Shown piece after piece: positions 39,925 to 48,514 of a stretch of DNA of 52,026 nucleotides (its first letter is position 1; the number at the start of each line of letters is the position of its first letter). The stretch is from contig NZ_BNJJ01000038.1 of the NCBI RefSeq assembly GCF_016587435.1, positions 1-52,026 on the forward strand, given 5' to 3'. The DNA is from Dictyobacter formicarum. Its GTDB lineage: Bacteria; Chloroflexota; Ktedonobacteria; Ktedonobacterales; Ktedonobacteraceae. A program made the position numbers and the translations under genes. The notes below the pieces were generated by a model that saw nothing but the letters and a program-made list of their open reading frames with translations, did no database searches and had not been told where the DNA came from.

Positions 39925-40722
39925 TCAGGTGCGTGGACAGTAGGTAGCCCAGAAGCCGAACCAGGGTGGAGCATAGGCAACAAAATGATCCCAGGTTCCC
40001 GGCTCTGCTTCTCCGTTTGGAAACAGGTGCAGATCCTCGCTCAGATGCTGAAGAACAAAGCCCTCATCGCTCAGGCCATTGATCAGCGAACTCAGCGTAT
40101 GGCGGTACTCGCGCAAGATGGGAATGGGCTCGCCATGATAGTTCTCACGCGCGTAGGCCCAAGGTTGATCCTCGCTTTCCAGAAGCATTCCCTCGATGTA
40201 GGGATACTTCAGGCTGTAGCTATTGCCATTCCAATCCTTGGGCGTCAGGCCACAGGTGAAAGGATTGGCACACTGCATATGGTAGATCCCACCAACATGC
40301 AAGACCCGTGCAACTTCGTGAAAAACGGCGCGTGCATCAGGGACGAAGTTCAGCGAGTAGGGGTGCCAGACGATATCGAAGGATGTCGAGGCTATGGCCG
40401 AGAGGTCCCGCATGTCACCTTGCACCGTCTTGATGGCGACATGATAGTGTTCTGCCACCTGTTGATCACGTGCAAGTTGGCCCTCGGCGATATCCAGCAC
40501 CGTCACCTCAGCGCCGAGCAGCGCGAAAGCGGCTGATTGCTGACCGCCGCCGCTCGCCAGGCAAAGAACTTGTTTCCCCCGTATACTCCCCAATCGCCCC
40601 TCTGGATCAATGTTGCCCTGCGCACTCTTCGCATCGAGCTCTAACGCTGGTCTGCTAAAGAGTGCATTCGCTCCTGCCAGTGCATTCCAACGCTTCTGAT
40701 TATGTTGGGAGATGTTGTCCAC
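39925..40722 (-). CDS. Class I SAM-dependent methyltransferase, IS passenger
   Basis: 265 residues from GTG 40722, preceded by AAGGAGG at 8 bases. Motif I is VLCLASGGGQQSAAFALLGAEVTVLDIAEGQL (SAM-binding glycine loop and acidic strand-2 end), followed by QGDMRDLS and FDIVWHPYSLNFV, the usual Rossmann methyltransferase order. The C-terminal half (PFTCGLTPKDWNGNSYSLKYPY) probably binds the substrate, which is unknown. The gene lies inside the ISL3-type element, downstream of the transposase on the same strand, and is thus a passenger that moves with it. A palindrome follows its stop. Confidence 0.88.
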   Translation of the reverse strand: MDNISQHNQKRWNALAGANALFSRPALELDAKSAQGNIDPEGRLGSIRGKQVLCLASGGGQQSAAFALLGAEVTVLDIAEGQLARDQQVAEHYHVAIKTVQGDMRDLSAIASTSFDIVWHPYSLNFVPDARAVFHEVARVLHVGGIYHMQCANPFTCGLTPKDWNGNSYSLKYPYIEGMLLESEDQPWAYARENYHGEPIPILREYRHTLSSLINGLSDEGFVLQHLSEDLHLFPNGEAEPGTWDHFVAYAPPWFGFWATYCPRT

Positions 40723-40848
40723 GAGAAAATCCTCCTTGTTGTTTTCACACGTCCCATTGCCTCTGACTCAAGAAGAGAGATCGCGAAGATGTTGAGGAGA
40801 CGCTGGTATTTCATACAATCTCTCATCTGCCCCTCTCTCAGGCGTCTC

Positions 40849-42465
40849 CTACACTGCATGAAGCACCCGTTGGCGGAGCAAGGCAAAACCAGCTCTGCCA
40901 TACATCGTTCGCTTGATCAGCTTCAATTTTGTCACATGGCCCTCAACCATGCCATTGTTAATCGCCCAGGTTAAACCAGCTTGCACCGCATCTTTGTCCT
41001 TTTCTACCCCAGCAGCAAATGACTGAAGTTCTGGCAGCTCGCTCTCTGCAACCCTGACCAGCCAGGCATCTAACCGCTGCCCTTCTCGTTTGTGGACCAT
41101 GGATAAAAAATCTTGCAGGAGGTCATACGCCTTTTTCAAGGGGGCACTTGCCTCACAGAAAGCAGCCAGATCCTCGCGCTCGATCTCATCGAGCTTTTCT
41201 GGATCACGTACAAACAGCCAGATGGCGGTATTGGCGGTCCATTTTTGCAGACGATGCACGTCGATTGAAGCCCTCACCTCAGCCTGTTTGAGTGGTTCCA
41301 GATAGCGGTAGACGGTGCGCTCCGAGCCATCGTAGCCTTGCTCCTTGATCTCGCGATAAATCGCCAGGCCGTTTCGCTCACCGGCTTGCCAGCGCGAGAG
41401 GACATAAGACGCGTAGATCTCGAAAGAACCAGGTCGCCGCCGCCGCCGCTTGGCGTCAGGGAAGGTGTCGGCTTTCAGCCAACGCTGAATGGTTCGTCCT
41501 GTTACACCGAGAATCCTGGCAATCTCTTGGGGTGGTTTTCCGAGACGGTTGAGTTCGACTGCCTGTTCATAGCGTGCCGAGCGCTCAGATCGTCTGGCTC
41601 GTTGCACGCGCTCTATATGAGCTGGGATTTTCGGACGCCATTCTTCGATGGAAATGAAGGGTTTGTTTTGTTCATCCTGGCTTGGCTCGTCCGGTTTCTT
41701 TTCTGTCAGGATTTCGGCCTGACAGCGCGCCAGAAGCACCTGAACAGCTTCGGTCAGGTTTTTCACCACGTGGAACCTGTCTGCGCACTGGATAGCCTGG
41801 GGAGCGCCTTCTCGCGCAGCGGAGGCATATTCGCCTCCTCGATCACGACTGATCACCGCCAGATCTGGCTGTTGGTACATCCACCGGGCTGCGGTTTCCG
41901 CCCGGCGGTCGGGTAAGAGATCCACTACGCGGTGGCTTTCCAGGTTGACCAGGATGGTGCCGAACCGATACCCACGTCGAAGACTAAAATCATCGATGCC
42001 CAGGTACACAACGGAACTCCCAGAAATATCTGGCAAAGCCATGATGCGGCGCAGGATCGTCGGACGCGTGGTTGGTATCCCCAGGCGAGCGGCGAGTCTG
42101 GCTCCCCCTTTGCCGCAGGTCGCTAACCCGATCGACGTAATGTGTTGGCAGCAACGGATCGTCATCCTGGCCCACGGCTCGACAAAGGAAGGAAGCCGCT
42201 CGGTAAACACTTTCTGGGAGCAGTATGGATTACGGCAGTAGAATTTGCGCACAGTCAGGATCAGTTGAACCTGGCGACCCACACAGGGAGCATCTCGTAA
42301 CGTGCGGCGATAGTGCGTCTTGATGGAATCTGAGGATTGAGTACACAGTGGACAACACGATGTGGGATGCGAAGCCTCGACTGCAATCACCAAACCATGT
42401 TCAGTGATTTGGATCTGCTCGACACGCATCCCTTCTGGTAAAGAAAGTAGAGATGCCTCTTCCAT
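40849..42465 (-). CDS. tnpA: ISL3-family transposase
   Basis: 538 residues from the second of two adjacent ATGs (42465), which has GGGAG at 6 bases. The N-terminal zinc-binding part has Cys pairs in CCPLC and KFYCRNPYCSQKVFTERLP. The DDE catalytic core shows VYLGIDDFSLRRGYRFGT (first Asp), VISRDRGGEYA (second Asp) and the C-terminal NNGMVEGHVTKLKLIKRTMYGRAGF with the Glu, the pattern typical of ISL3. A resolvase-like HTH (LGVTGRTIQRWLKADTFPDAKRRRRR) is inserted in the middle, as seen in the longer ISL3 transposases. No frameshift or stop is visible, so it may be active. Confidence 0.93.
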   Translation of the reverse strand: MEEASLLSLPEGMRVEQIQITEHGLVIAVEASHPTSCCPLCTQSSDSIKTHYRRTLRDAPCVGRQVQLILTVRKFYCRNPYCSQKVFTERLPSFVEPWARMTIRCCQHITSIGLATCGKGGARLAARLGIPTTRPTILRRIMALPDISGSSVVYLGIDDFSLRRGYRFGTILVNLESHRVVDLLPDRRAETAARWMYQQPDLAVISRDRGGEYASAAREGAPQAIQCADRFHVVKNLTEAVQVLLARCQAEILTEKKPDEPSQDEQNKPFISIEEWRPKIPAHIERVQRARRSERSARYEQAVELNRLGKPPQEIARILGVTGRTIQRWLKADTFPDAKRRRRRPGSFEIYASYVLSRWQAGERNGLAIYREIKEQGYDGSERTVYRYLEPLKQAEVRASIDVHRLQKWTANTAIWLFVRDPEKLDEIEREDLAAFCEASAPLKKAYDLLQDFLSMVHKREGQRLDAWLVRVAESELPELQSFAAGVEKDKDAVQAGLTWAINNGMVEGHVTKLKLIKRTMYGRAGFALLRQRVLHAV

Positions 42466-42678
42466 CATGGACTCCCTCTTGCGAGAAAAACACATGTTTA
42501 GATGAGACTATATCACCATTTCCCGATATATAGCAAAGCAAGCGAGCAGAAAACCCCAAGAGTGAACAAGAGCCAAATTTATGTGACAGAAGCCTTTTTC
42601 TCCGGCGCTACCAGCAGAGGTTTCACCAAAGTTGTGTATGAGCCGAGAATTGATTCAGACGACAGATGGCTACTTGTT

Positions 42679-43506
42679 ATGGACAAAGAACTTTTTTTTG
42701 AACTCTTCTCTCAGACACGAGTGTATGACCTGGAGCAACCACGCTCCTCTGGGGCTCCGCTTCTTCCTCTGCTTGTGCCAGGATTTACCTACACGTTACA
42801 TCGTCGCCATGAAGAGGGAACGGGGGACCCTCGAACGGCTGCCTCTGGCTTCATTGCGACCACTGAGCACGCTGGTACACATATTGACGCGCTCTGTCAT
42901 GTCGCCGAGGATCTCTGCCTGTATGGTGGGGAAAAAGTGACCTTCCGCATACAAACCCCGACCGGATTTACCCGGTTGGGTGCAGAGACCATCGCACCAC
43001 TGCTAAGTCGAGGGGTGCCACTTGATATCGCGGGGTATCGTGGCGTCGATTGGATCACAGCTGACCAACCCATCTCGCGCCAGGATTTAGAAACCGTCTG
43101 TCTGCATCAGAACGTGACGCTTCATGAGGGAGATGTGGCTCTGGTACGCACGGGAAACGGAACACGATGGCATGATCCATCCGGCTATCTGAGTAGCGGT
43201 GGTGTACGCGCCGATGCCTCCCAATGGCTTGCCGACCAGCATGTCAGAGCCGTTGGTGCGGACCATATCAGCTGGGATACGGACGGTCGCGTTGACCCGG
43301 ATCTGGGCACCTCTTTACCTGGTCACATTATTTTGCTGGTTCGTCACGGCATTTACATCATGGAAAATCTCTTTCTTGAAGACCTGGCCAGGGACCAGAT
43401 CTACGAATTCCTTTTTGTCTGCCTGCCACTCAAAATACAAGGTGCGACCGGTTCACCGATACGTCCCGTGGCCATTGTGCCTCAACAGAAAAGCAAGAAT
43501 GTATGA
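42679..43506 (+). CDS. Cyclase-family protein (KynB-like metal-dependent hydrolase)
   Basis: 275 residues from ATG 42679. It starts MDKELFFELFSQTRVYDLEQPRSSGAPL, then has the metal-binding motif TEHAGTHIDALCHVAED (HxGTHxDxxxH), SRGVPLDIAG, HEGDVALVRTGNG, RAVGADHISWD and HGIYIMENLFLEDL. This is the cyclase family related to kynurenine formamidase, which hydrolyses formamide or lactone-like bonds with a divalent metal. No good ribosome site precedes the ATG, and the right end of the IS lies only 104 bases upstream, so the native promoter may be gone. The open frame continues into the IS end but that part is not protein-like. Confidence 0.85.
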   Translation: MDKELFFELFSQTRVYDLEQPRSSGAPLLPLLVPGFTYTLHRRHEEGTGDPRTAASGFIATTEHAGTHIDALCHVAEDLCLYGGEKVTFRIQTPTGFTRLGAETIAPLLSRGVPLDIAGYRGVDWITADQPISRQDLETVCLHQNVTLHEGDVALVRTGNGTRWHDPSGYLSSGGVRADASQWLADQHVRAVGADHISWDTDGRVDPDLGTSLPGHIILLVRHGIYIMENLFLEDLARDQIYEFLFVCLPLKIQGATGSPIRPVAIVPQQKSKNV

Positions 43507-43600
43507 GCATGGCGCAAACCATTCCTGTAATGTGTTAAACCAAACTTTAGGCCTGTCTGTGTGGAATTGACGAAAAAGAACACCAATTTACAAGGCGTCG

Positions 43601-43846
43601 ATGGAAGAATCCAGATGGAGAGCGGTTTGCCCAGGCACGCACGTTCACGCCAGTGCTCAAGATTGGGGGCAAGTGCTCACGTTTGAGGGCAAAACCTGTC
43701 TACTTTTCGAAACTGGCTCGTGCAAACTATTTTTCCGCCTTCAGGCAGTTGAGTACATCATACCGAAGGAGACAAGGAGGTGGCTCATGACCATGCCTGC
43801 GCTGCTTCCACAAGATCGTGAGCCGGTCTGGTGTCTGTCGCGTTAA
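43601..43846 (+). CDS. Small possible protein of unknown function
   Basis: 81 residues (begins MEESRWRAVCPGTHVHASAQ and includes VLTFEGKTCLLFETGSCKLFF), with only a weak AAGG box before the ATG. The composition looks protein-like but no family is recognised, and it overlaps the end of the opposite-strand integrase remnant by 4 bases. It may be a small real gene or chance. Confidence 0.3.
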   Translation: MEESRWRAVCPGTHVHASAQDWGQVLTFEGKTCLLFETGSCKLFFRLQAVEYIIPKETRRWLMTMPALLPQDREPVWCLSR

Positions 43847-44160
43847 ATGTGGTTCTTCAATTCTCCTTTGTGCTTTATATAAGTACTGATACGCACAGTG
43901 AGAGGGCAATGTATGTTTTCTATCCAATATGTCAGGTAGTCCGCCAGTTTCATTGTAGCCTGAGATTTAGTTATCAAAGTTCCTTTCTTTTGATCAAACA
44001 AAGCTTGCTGGAGCTTCTTATAAGCTTCTTCTTGAGTTGCTCCATAGAGGTATTTCCTCTTACCAGTTTCTTCAATAATAAAACTACCTACCCACCGCCC
44101 ATCTTTCCGCTGATAAACAGAGCCAGCCCCACGAATAGGGCGTCGTGATTTCCTTGGCAT
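43843..44160 (-). pseudogene. Truncated tyrosine recombinase (phage-type integrase), N-terminal part only
   Basis: 105 residues from ATG 44160 (AGAGG upstream). The N-terminal arm-binding part reads GAGSVYQRKDGRWVGSFIIEETGKRKYLYG, followed by KLADYLTYWIENI and TVRISTYIKHKGELKNHI, the core-binding segment. The frame then ends, and no catalytic domain (R-H-R-Y residues) follows in any frame, so it is a remnant of an integrated element. A tRNA 3'-end fragment at 49099 could be the matching attachment site trace. Confidence 0.8.
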
Positions 44161-44387
44161 AAGTAAATTCCTCTCATACATGCAAAAATGCACCAGAGGT
44201 ATTTACAGACATACCTTCTGATGCATTTACAATCGAAAAAGTAAACTAGGAGTCAGCGTATCGATAGGTGAAAACTGTACGCTAAGCCCGATTGGGATCG
44301 AGTGAGAGAAAATTCGTTTTTTCGCGCAACACCGTAAGATCAGTCAGCTCAGCCTGAAGAGCCAGTTTCGTCGTTCGTGAAAACATG

Positions 44388-44418
44388 CTGAGGGGCGTTC
44401 TACCGAAGCGCCCCTCAG
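44388..44418 (-). terminator. Terminator-like hairpin after the transglutaminase-like gene
   Basis: 10-bp stem (44388-44397 with 44409-44418) with an 11-base loop, 6 bases beyond the stop at 44425. The T run on the minus strand is weak (TGTTTT). Confidence 0.65.
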
Positions 44419-44424
44419 GACCTC

Positions 44425-45306
44425 TTAGACGAGTGAGCCATGGAGCAGGCGAAAATCACGCTCCGTTTCCCAGATCGTTTGGAGTCGGGCGAAGTTTTCG
44501 TCGGGCTGCAGCATGAGGCGTGCAAGGGCATCAATCGCCCGCAATTTCTCTTCCTCAACCGTGTTGAAATCGATGGCAATGAAAACGGGAGCCTGCGTAT
44601 AGGGAATCTCGTTATTCATCAGGCAATGGAAGTCAAAGAAGACCTGTGTTGCAAGATTTTCCAGAGCGCTCACGCCGTGGTCGGTGTAGGCGTTTGCGTT
44701 CTGGCGGCCCTCGCGTACGGCCAGCCAGGTCTTCGCTGCGAAGCCAAAGGTATCAGGCGGCATGTCGAAGGGATCGAAGGGACGATGTTCTAACGAGGTA
44801 TCAGCGTCAATGGTCATCCAGCGTTCAAGGGGCGCGTGCCAGTACTGGGTGATCCAGTGGACTTCGATCGTGTCAGCGCCAGGGCGAATGTAGGGAGCAT
44901 AGCCAGCGCGGACACGAGCGGGTATCCCCCTGGTCTTCAAGATTGAGGCCATGAGAATGGCCACAAAACGACAGGTGACGATGAGTTTGTCTTCAACTGC
45001 TCGATCTGGCACAAAGCCACGCGGATCGCGGTGGTATAGTTCGGCAAGCATGGCCACAGCAGTTGGGAAGTAGTCATCTTCCCCCTGTCGATACCAGGGC
45101 ACTTCGCGTATATTCCCATAGACGGGATTGATCTGGGCCCCCTCTCTTCCCAGAGACAACGCGATGCTATGGATGACCTGCCGCTTGACGAGACGACCCA
45201 ACTGCCCAATGTCAGTGGGGAGATCGTGCTGCAATCTTTCCTGATAGAGGCCGGGATAGGTGAACTGACTGAAAGCACGGTAGTGGTCGAATACGTTCTG
45301 CTGCAT
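44425..45306 (-). CDS. Transglutaminase-like domain protein
   Basis: 293 residues from ATG 45306 with AAAGGA 6 bases upstream. The core has the catalytic cysteine in VTCRFVAILMASILKTRGIPARVRAGYAPY, the histidine in VHWITQYWH and the aspartate in MTIDADTS, the Cys-His-Asp triad of the transglutaminase/protease fold. Related proteins act as proteases or amidases rather than cross-linkers. It is divergent from a truncated regulator, sharing a region with a 9-bp inverted repeat (45359-45387) that may be the control site. No signal peptide is seen, so it is cytosolic. Confidence 0.85.
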   Translation of the reverse strand: MQQNVFDHYRAFSQFTYPGLYQERLQHDLPTDIGQLGRLVKRQVIHSIALSLGREGAQINPVYGNIREVPWYRQGEDDYFPTAVAMLAELYHRDPRGFVPDRAVEDKLIVTCRFVAILMASILKTRGIPARVRAGYAPYIRPGADTIEVHWITQYWHAPLERWMTIDADTSLEHRPFDPFDMPPDTFGFAAKTWLAVREGRQNANAYTDHGVSALENLATQVFFDFHCLMNNEIPYTQAPVFIAIDFNTVEEEKLRAIDALARLMLQPDENFARLQTIWETERDFRLLHGSLV

Positions 45307-45358
45307 GAGATATCCTTTCTTTGCATCTCAGTGTGTGTTGAGGAGAAAAGCATACATC

Positions 45359-45387
45359 CAAATCCTGACGCCTTTTGACAGGATTTG
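45359..45387. promoter_or_regulatory. Inverted-repeat operator candidate between divergent genes
   Basis: CAAATCCTG (45359-45367) and CAGGATTTG (45379-45387) are exact reverse complements with 11 bases between. A TATACT with an extended TG (45391-45396) follows for the rightward gene. The repeat lies 53 bases from the transglutaminase-like gene and 63 from the truncated regulator. Confidence 0.6.
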
Positions 45388-45449
45388 TGTGGTATACTGA
45401 GTCACATCGTACACACGTGTTTCCACATAACACATCATGGAGGGATTCC

Positions 45450-45620
45450 TTGCGAGCAGATCGACTTCTCTCACTTCTTCTGCTCTTACAGAGCAGGGGA
45501 CGCATGACCGCGCAAGCACTGGCGGAGCAGCTGGAGGTTTCCGAACGGACTATTTACCGTGACATTGAGGCCCTCAGTTTTGCAGGCATCCCGCTCTACA
45601 CCTTTTGTTGGGTGATCTAG
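45450..45620 (+). pseudogene. Truncated YafY/WYL-type transcriptional regulator
   Basis: 56 residues from TTG 45450, with GGAGGG 5 bases upstream. LRADRLLSLLLLLQSRGRMTAQALAEQLEVSERTIYRDIEALSFAGIPLY is a standard HTH_11 start of YafY-type regulators, which normally continue for about 250 more residues with a WYL sensor domain. Here the frame leaves the family pattern after GIPLY and stops after 6 more residues. The truncation point lies about 30 bases before the GCAGGTTT-repeat element at 45633, so an insertion or deletion there is likely. The remaining helix-turn-helix could still bind DNA. Confidence 0.8.
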
Positions 45621-45632
45621 TGGATATGCGTT

Positions 45633-45783
45633 GCAGGTTTGCAGGTTTGATGTGGGCCTGGCGAACGAGTAGAGGGCGCGAAAAGGAGGCCTTCGTGCGG
45701 CTTCCCATGCGCTTTAGGATGGTATTTTGGTGCTTTTTTTGCTCCTTTTGGGGCATATAAACCTGAGAAACCTGCAAACCTGC
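45633..45783. mobile_element. Small GCAGGTTT-repeat inverted element (MITE-like)
   Basis: 45633-45648 holds two copies of GCAGGTTT, and 45768-45783 holds the exact reverse complement; a third imperfect copy is on the right side. The 151-base unit has no gene and lies just beyond the truncation of the regulator. Confidence 0.5.
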
Positions 45784-45806
45784 GTTTTTTTATTTTTTGG
45801 GATTAA

Positions 45807-45843
45807 GGAAAACGATTGGAGTTGCGCACACACATCGTTTTCC
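45807..45843. terminator. Perfect 10-bp hairpin of uncertain role
   Basis: GGAAAACGAT (45807-45816) and ATCGTTTTCC (45834-45843) are exact reverse complements with a 17-base loop. It may be a weak terminator. Confidence 0.4.
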
Positions 45844-45953
45844 TTCTTCAAAGAACGCGCGGGAGCGCGCGCCGCTCTGAATGCTTCCTCCCAATCGTAA
45901 CGCCTGGCCAGCTGCCGGGTGCGGCAAGTTTTTTTGCGCCGGGCCCATTCAGA

Positions 45954-46228
45954 TCACGAGAGCAAGATCGGTCTCCGGCGTTTCCAGAGCTTCTTCGCCT
46001 GTTGCTGACGAAGGGCCTGTTGGCGACATCGATCAGAACAGAGCGTTTTCTTAGTCCTACAGTTGTAGATGTATGTCTGGTGAGAGTACCTGGGCGCATG
46101 TCGAGGTCTTGCCGCGCAAGCGTTGATACGTGTGTCATCGGCATGACCAGGTAAAACTGGGGGCACAAGAGCGTGTAGGCCTCTGTGGTGCGCAGCAAAA
46201 CCGCCGGATTCAGGCAGATCGTATCCAA
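45954..46228 (-). pseudogene. Frameshifted remnant of a small zinc-finger protein
   Basis: On the minus strand from ATG 46228 one frame reads TLLCPQFYLVMPMTHVSTLARQDLDMRPGTLTRHT, and a second frame continues at about 46085 with YIYNCRTKKTLCSDRCRQQALRQQQAKKLWKRRR, a cysteine-rich zinc-binding tail. Joining the two frames gives one plausible small protein, so a single frameshift has broken it. The product is unknown. Confidence 0.55.
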
Positions 46229-46336
46229 GCGATGGTGTTCGCAAGAATCTAGTCGGTGATGGCAGTGCTATCCGTGCCTAAACCGTTTCCATCGCCATCT
46301 TCGGTTCAGATAACGCGAGTGGCGCACTTTCCGCGC
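46229..46336. other. Spacer before the PAS kinase stop
   Basis: No gene is visible. Confidence 0.5.
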
Positions 46337-48514
46337 TCAGACATCCCTGGTACGGGGAAAGGTCACCGTAAAAGTTGATCCTTCCCCGATGGTGCCGTCC
46401 ACCGTAATGATTCCCCCATGACGCTTGACGATCTCCGCCACAATGGACAACCCCATACCCAAACCGGGAACCGCGATCTGCCTGGGACCTGCGGCCCGGT
46501 AGAAACGCTCAAAAATCTTGTCGCGCAGCTCTCGCGGGATGCCCAGGCCATAATCGCGTACGCTGATCGTGACCGTCTCTGGGGAAGCGCTGAGGTCAAT
46601 TTCGACCGTCTTGGCATCGGGAGAATACTTGATGGCATTGCCAATCAGGTTGGTGAAGACCTGCCTCAGCCGCTTCCGATCCCCGATCAGCGTGGTCTGT
46701 GCTGCTCCACGTACCACGAGGGTGTAGCTCGGGTTGAGGTATTGCATGGTGTCGGTGATCTCCCGCAGCAACGCGTCGAGATCCACCATCTCCTGCCGAT
46801 ACTCCAGTCCGCCTGTCTGGATCTTGGAGATATCCAGCAACTCTCCGACCAGATATTCGAGTTGCGTCACAGGCGCTTCCAACCCTAAAAGATCCGCAGC
46901 TGCTTCGTGCAACCTTTGCTTGACCAGGCGCCTTCTCACTATCTGGGCCTGCAGCTTAACAGCAGTAAGTGGAGTCATGAGTTCATGACTGGCCATATTG
47001 ATAAGGTCATCCTTGCGTTGTTCCAGTTCCTTGCGAGCCGAATTATCCAGCACAAAGCCGATCCCTTGGGACGGATTGCTCTGTAATGAGACACGTCCTA
47101 CCACCACCGGAAGGCGACTGCCATCTTTGCACACAAACTCTTTCTCATAGGGCGTCACCGACTGCTGCGTGTCAAATTCCTGTTGCGCCTGCAGCGTCCG
47201 GGCCAGATATTCTGGAGGCGTCATCTGCATCAAGTTGATGTTCCCGGCCCGCAAGTCTTCACGGGTATAGCCCGTCATGCGCAGAAACGTGTCGTTGGCG
47301 TCCACAATCTGCTCGCCTTCGTTGATGTCGATCCCGATAATGCTGGAGTCCATCAGGGTATTTGCCTGCTCCTGACTCTGGCGCAAGGCGTGCTCCAACC
47401 GTTTCTGCTCGTCGATATCGGTAACTGTGCCAAACCACCTCACAATCTGGCTCTGGGCATTTTTGAATGGCACTGCTCTGGCAAGAAACCAGCGATAGGC
47501 TCCGGTGCTCCCATTCCGAAGGCGCAGTTCCCTTTCATAGAGGGTGCCTGTGTGGAGAGACGTTTGCCACGCATCCTGGACACGTTGTCGGTCATCGGGA
47601 TGCAGTGCCTGCATCCATCCGTCCCCTTGGGCCTGTTCGGGGGTCATACCGGTATAGTCACACCAGCGCTGGTTATGGTATTCAGAAAAGCCATCGGGGC
47701 GCTTGACCCAGACGAGTTGGGGAATGGCATCGATCAGCGTACGCAGTTCGTTTTCGGCGCGCTTGCGTTCGCTGATATCCTGGCTTGCACATATGAGGTA
47801 CTCGACCTGCTGGCGGGCATCACAATGGGAGGTAATCGTCATCACCATGTCCGGAGACAGGCCGGTTCGTGGATGGATGCTGGCCTCAAAGCGCACGGTT
47901 TCTCCCTGGCTGGCTTGCGCAATGGCGGCACGAAATTGCTGTTGGACCGCAGGGTCATGGGACCACACAGGCAGGTCGGTGAGCGGTGTGCCGATCACCT
48001 CCTCCCGCCGCCGGTGTACATCTGCCAGGGTATGCTGATTGATGTCGAGGATCAGCCCATCGGGGGTCACAATCGTGACATCATCAGCGAAGCTTTCCAG
48101 CAGATCCCGATACATCCGTTCGTTCCGGTTCAAGGCATCCTGGTGGTGCAGTGGTTCCGGATAATCATGGAAAAAGAGCGCGAGGCCTTCATCGGTCGGA
48201 GAGAGGGAGACGTGCAACCTGCTATTGGTGGCGGGAGACACATACGCGACGTTGGTTGGGTTTCTGGTCTGTTTGGCCTGCTGGACCGCCTGATAGAGTT
48301 GGGGACTCACCAGCTGGGGAGCACAGCGCCACAATGACGTACCAACGACCTCCCCTGGTGTGGCTCCGGTCATAGCCTGTGCATGCGCATTGGCATACAC
48401 AATCGTCGCATTATCATCGATAACAAATAAGGCACCGGGAAGCGTCTCAAGAATGTGTAGGAGTATACCACGAGACGCATGCGTGACGCGTTGGGTCTGC
48501 TTTGCATTTGACAT
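46337..48514 (-). CDS. Sensor histidine kinase with multiple PAS domains
   Basis: 725 residues. Four PAS/PAC units are visible in order: LETLPGALFVIDDNATIVYANAHAQAMTG, then YRDLLESFADDVTIVTPDGLILDINQHTL, then LIDAIPQLVWVKRPDGFSEYHNQRWCDYTG, then LMDSSIIGIDINEGEQIVDANDTFLRMTG. A HisKA domain follows with the phosphoacceptor in NMASHELMTPLT (His near residue 505), and then the HATPase with N-box NLIGNAIKYSP, DYGLGIP (G1) and GLGMGLSIV (G2). All ATP-binding motifs look complete. No membrane helix is evident, so it senses cytoplasmic cues, perhaps redox or small ligands. No partner response regulator lies beside it. A tandem repeat upstream (48556-48601) may be its control site. Confidence 0.93.
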   Translation of the reverse strand: MSNAKQTQRVTHASRGILLHILETLPGALFVIDDNATIVYANAHAQAMTGATPGEVVGTSLWRCAPQLVSPQLYQAVQQAKQTRNPTNVAYVSPATNSRLHVSLSPTDEGLALFFHDYPEPLHHQDALNRNERMYRDLLESFADDVTIVTPDGLILDINQHTLADVHRRREEVIGTPLTDLPVWSHDPAVQQQFRAAIAQASQGETVRFEASIHPRTGLSPDMVMTITSHCDARQQVEYLICASQDISERKRAENELRTLIDAIPQLVWVKRPDGFSEYHNQRWCDYTGMTPEQAQGDGWMQALHPDDRQRVQDAWQTSLHTGTLYERELRLRNGSTGAYRWFLARAVPFKNAQSQIVRWFGTVTDIDEQKRLEHALRQSQEQANTLMDSSIIGIDINEGEQIVDANDTFLRMTGYTREDLRAGNINLMQMTPPEYLARTLQAQQEFDTQQSVTPYEKEFVCKDGSRLPVVVGRVSLQSNPSQGIGFVLDNSARKELEQRKDDLINMASHELMTPLTAVKLQAQIVRRRLVKQRLHEAAADLLGLEAPVTQLEYLVGELLDISKIQTGGLEYRQEMVDLDALLREITDTMQYLNPSYTLVVRGAAQTTLIGDRKRLRQVFTNLIGNAIKYSPDAKTVEIDLSASPETVTISVRDYGLGIPRELRDKIFERFYRAAGPRQIAVPGLGMGLSIVAEIVKRHGGIITVDGTIGEGSTFTVTFPRTRDV

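Larger units (their letters stand above)
39787..42574 (-). mobile_element. ISL3-family insertion sequence carrying a passenger methyltransferase
   Basis: Terminal inverted repeats of 38 bp start with GGCTCTTG at 39787 and, on the other strand, at 42574, with 3 mismatches between them. The unit is 2788 bp and holds a transposase and a methyltransferase, both leftward. Typical ISL3 elements make an 8-bp target duplication; here the flanks are TAATTCTC and AAATTTAT, so no duplication is seen. That points to a rearrangement or deletion next to one end, or to an old insertion. Confidence 0.85.
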
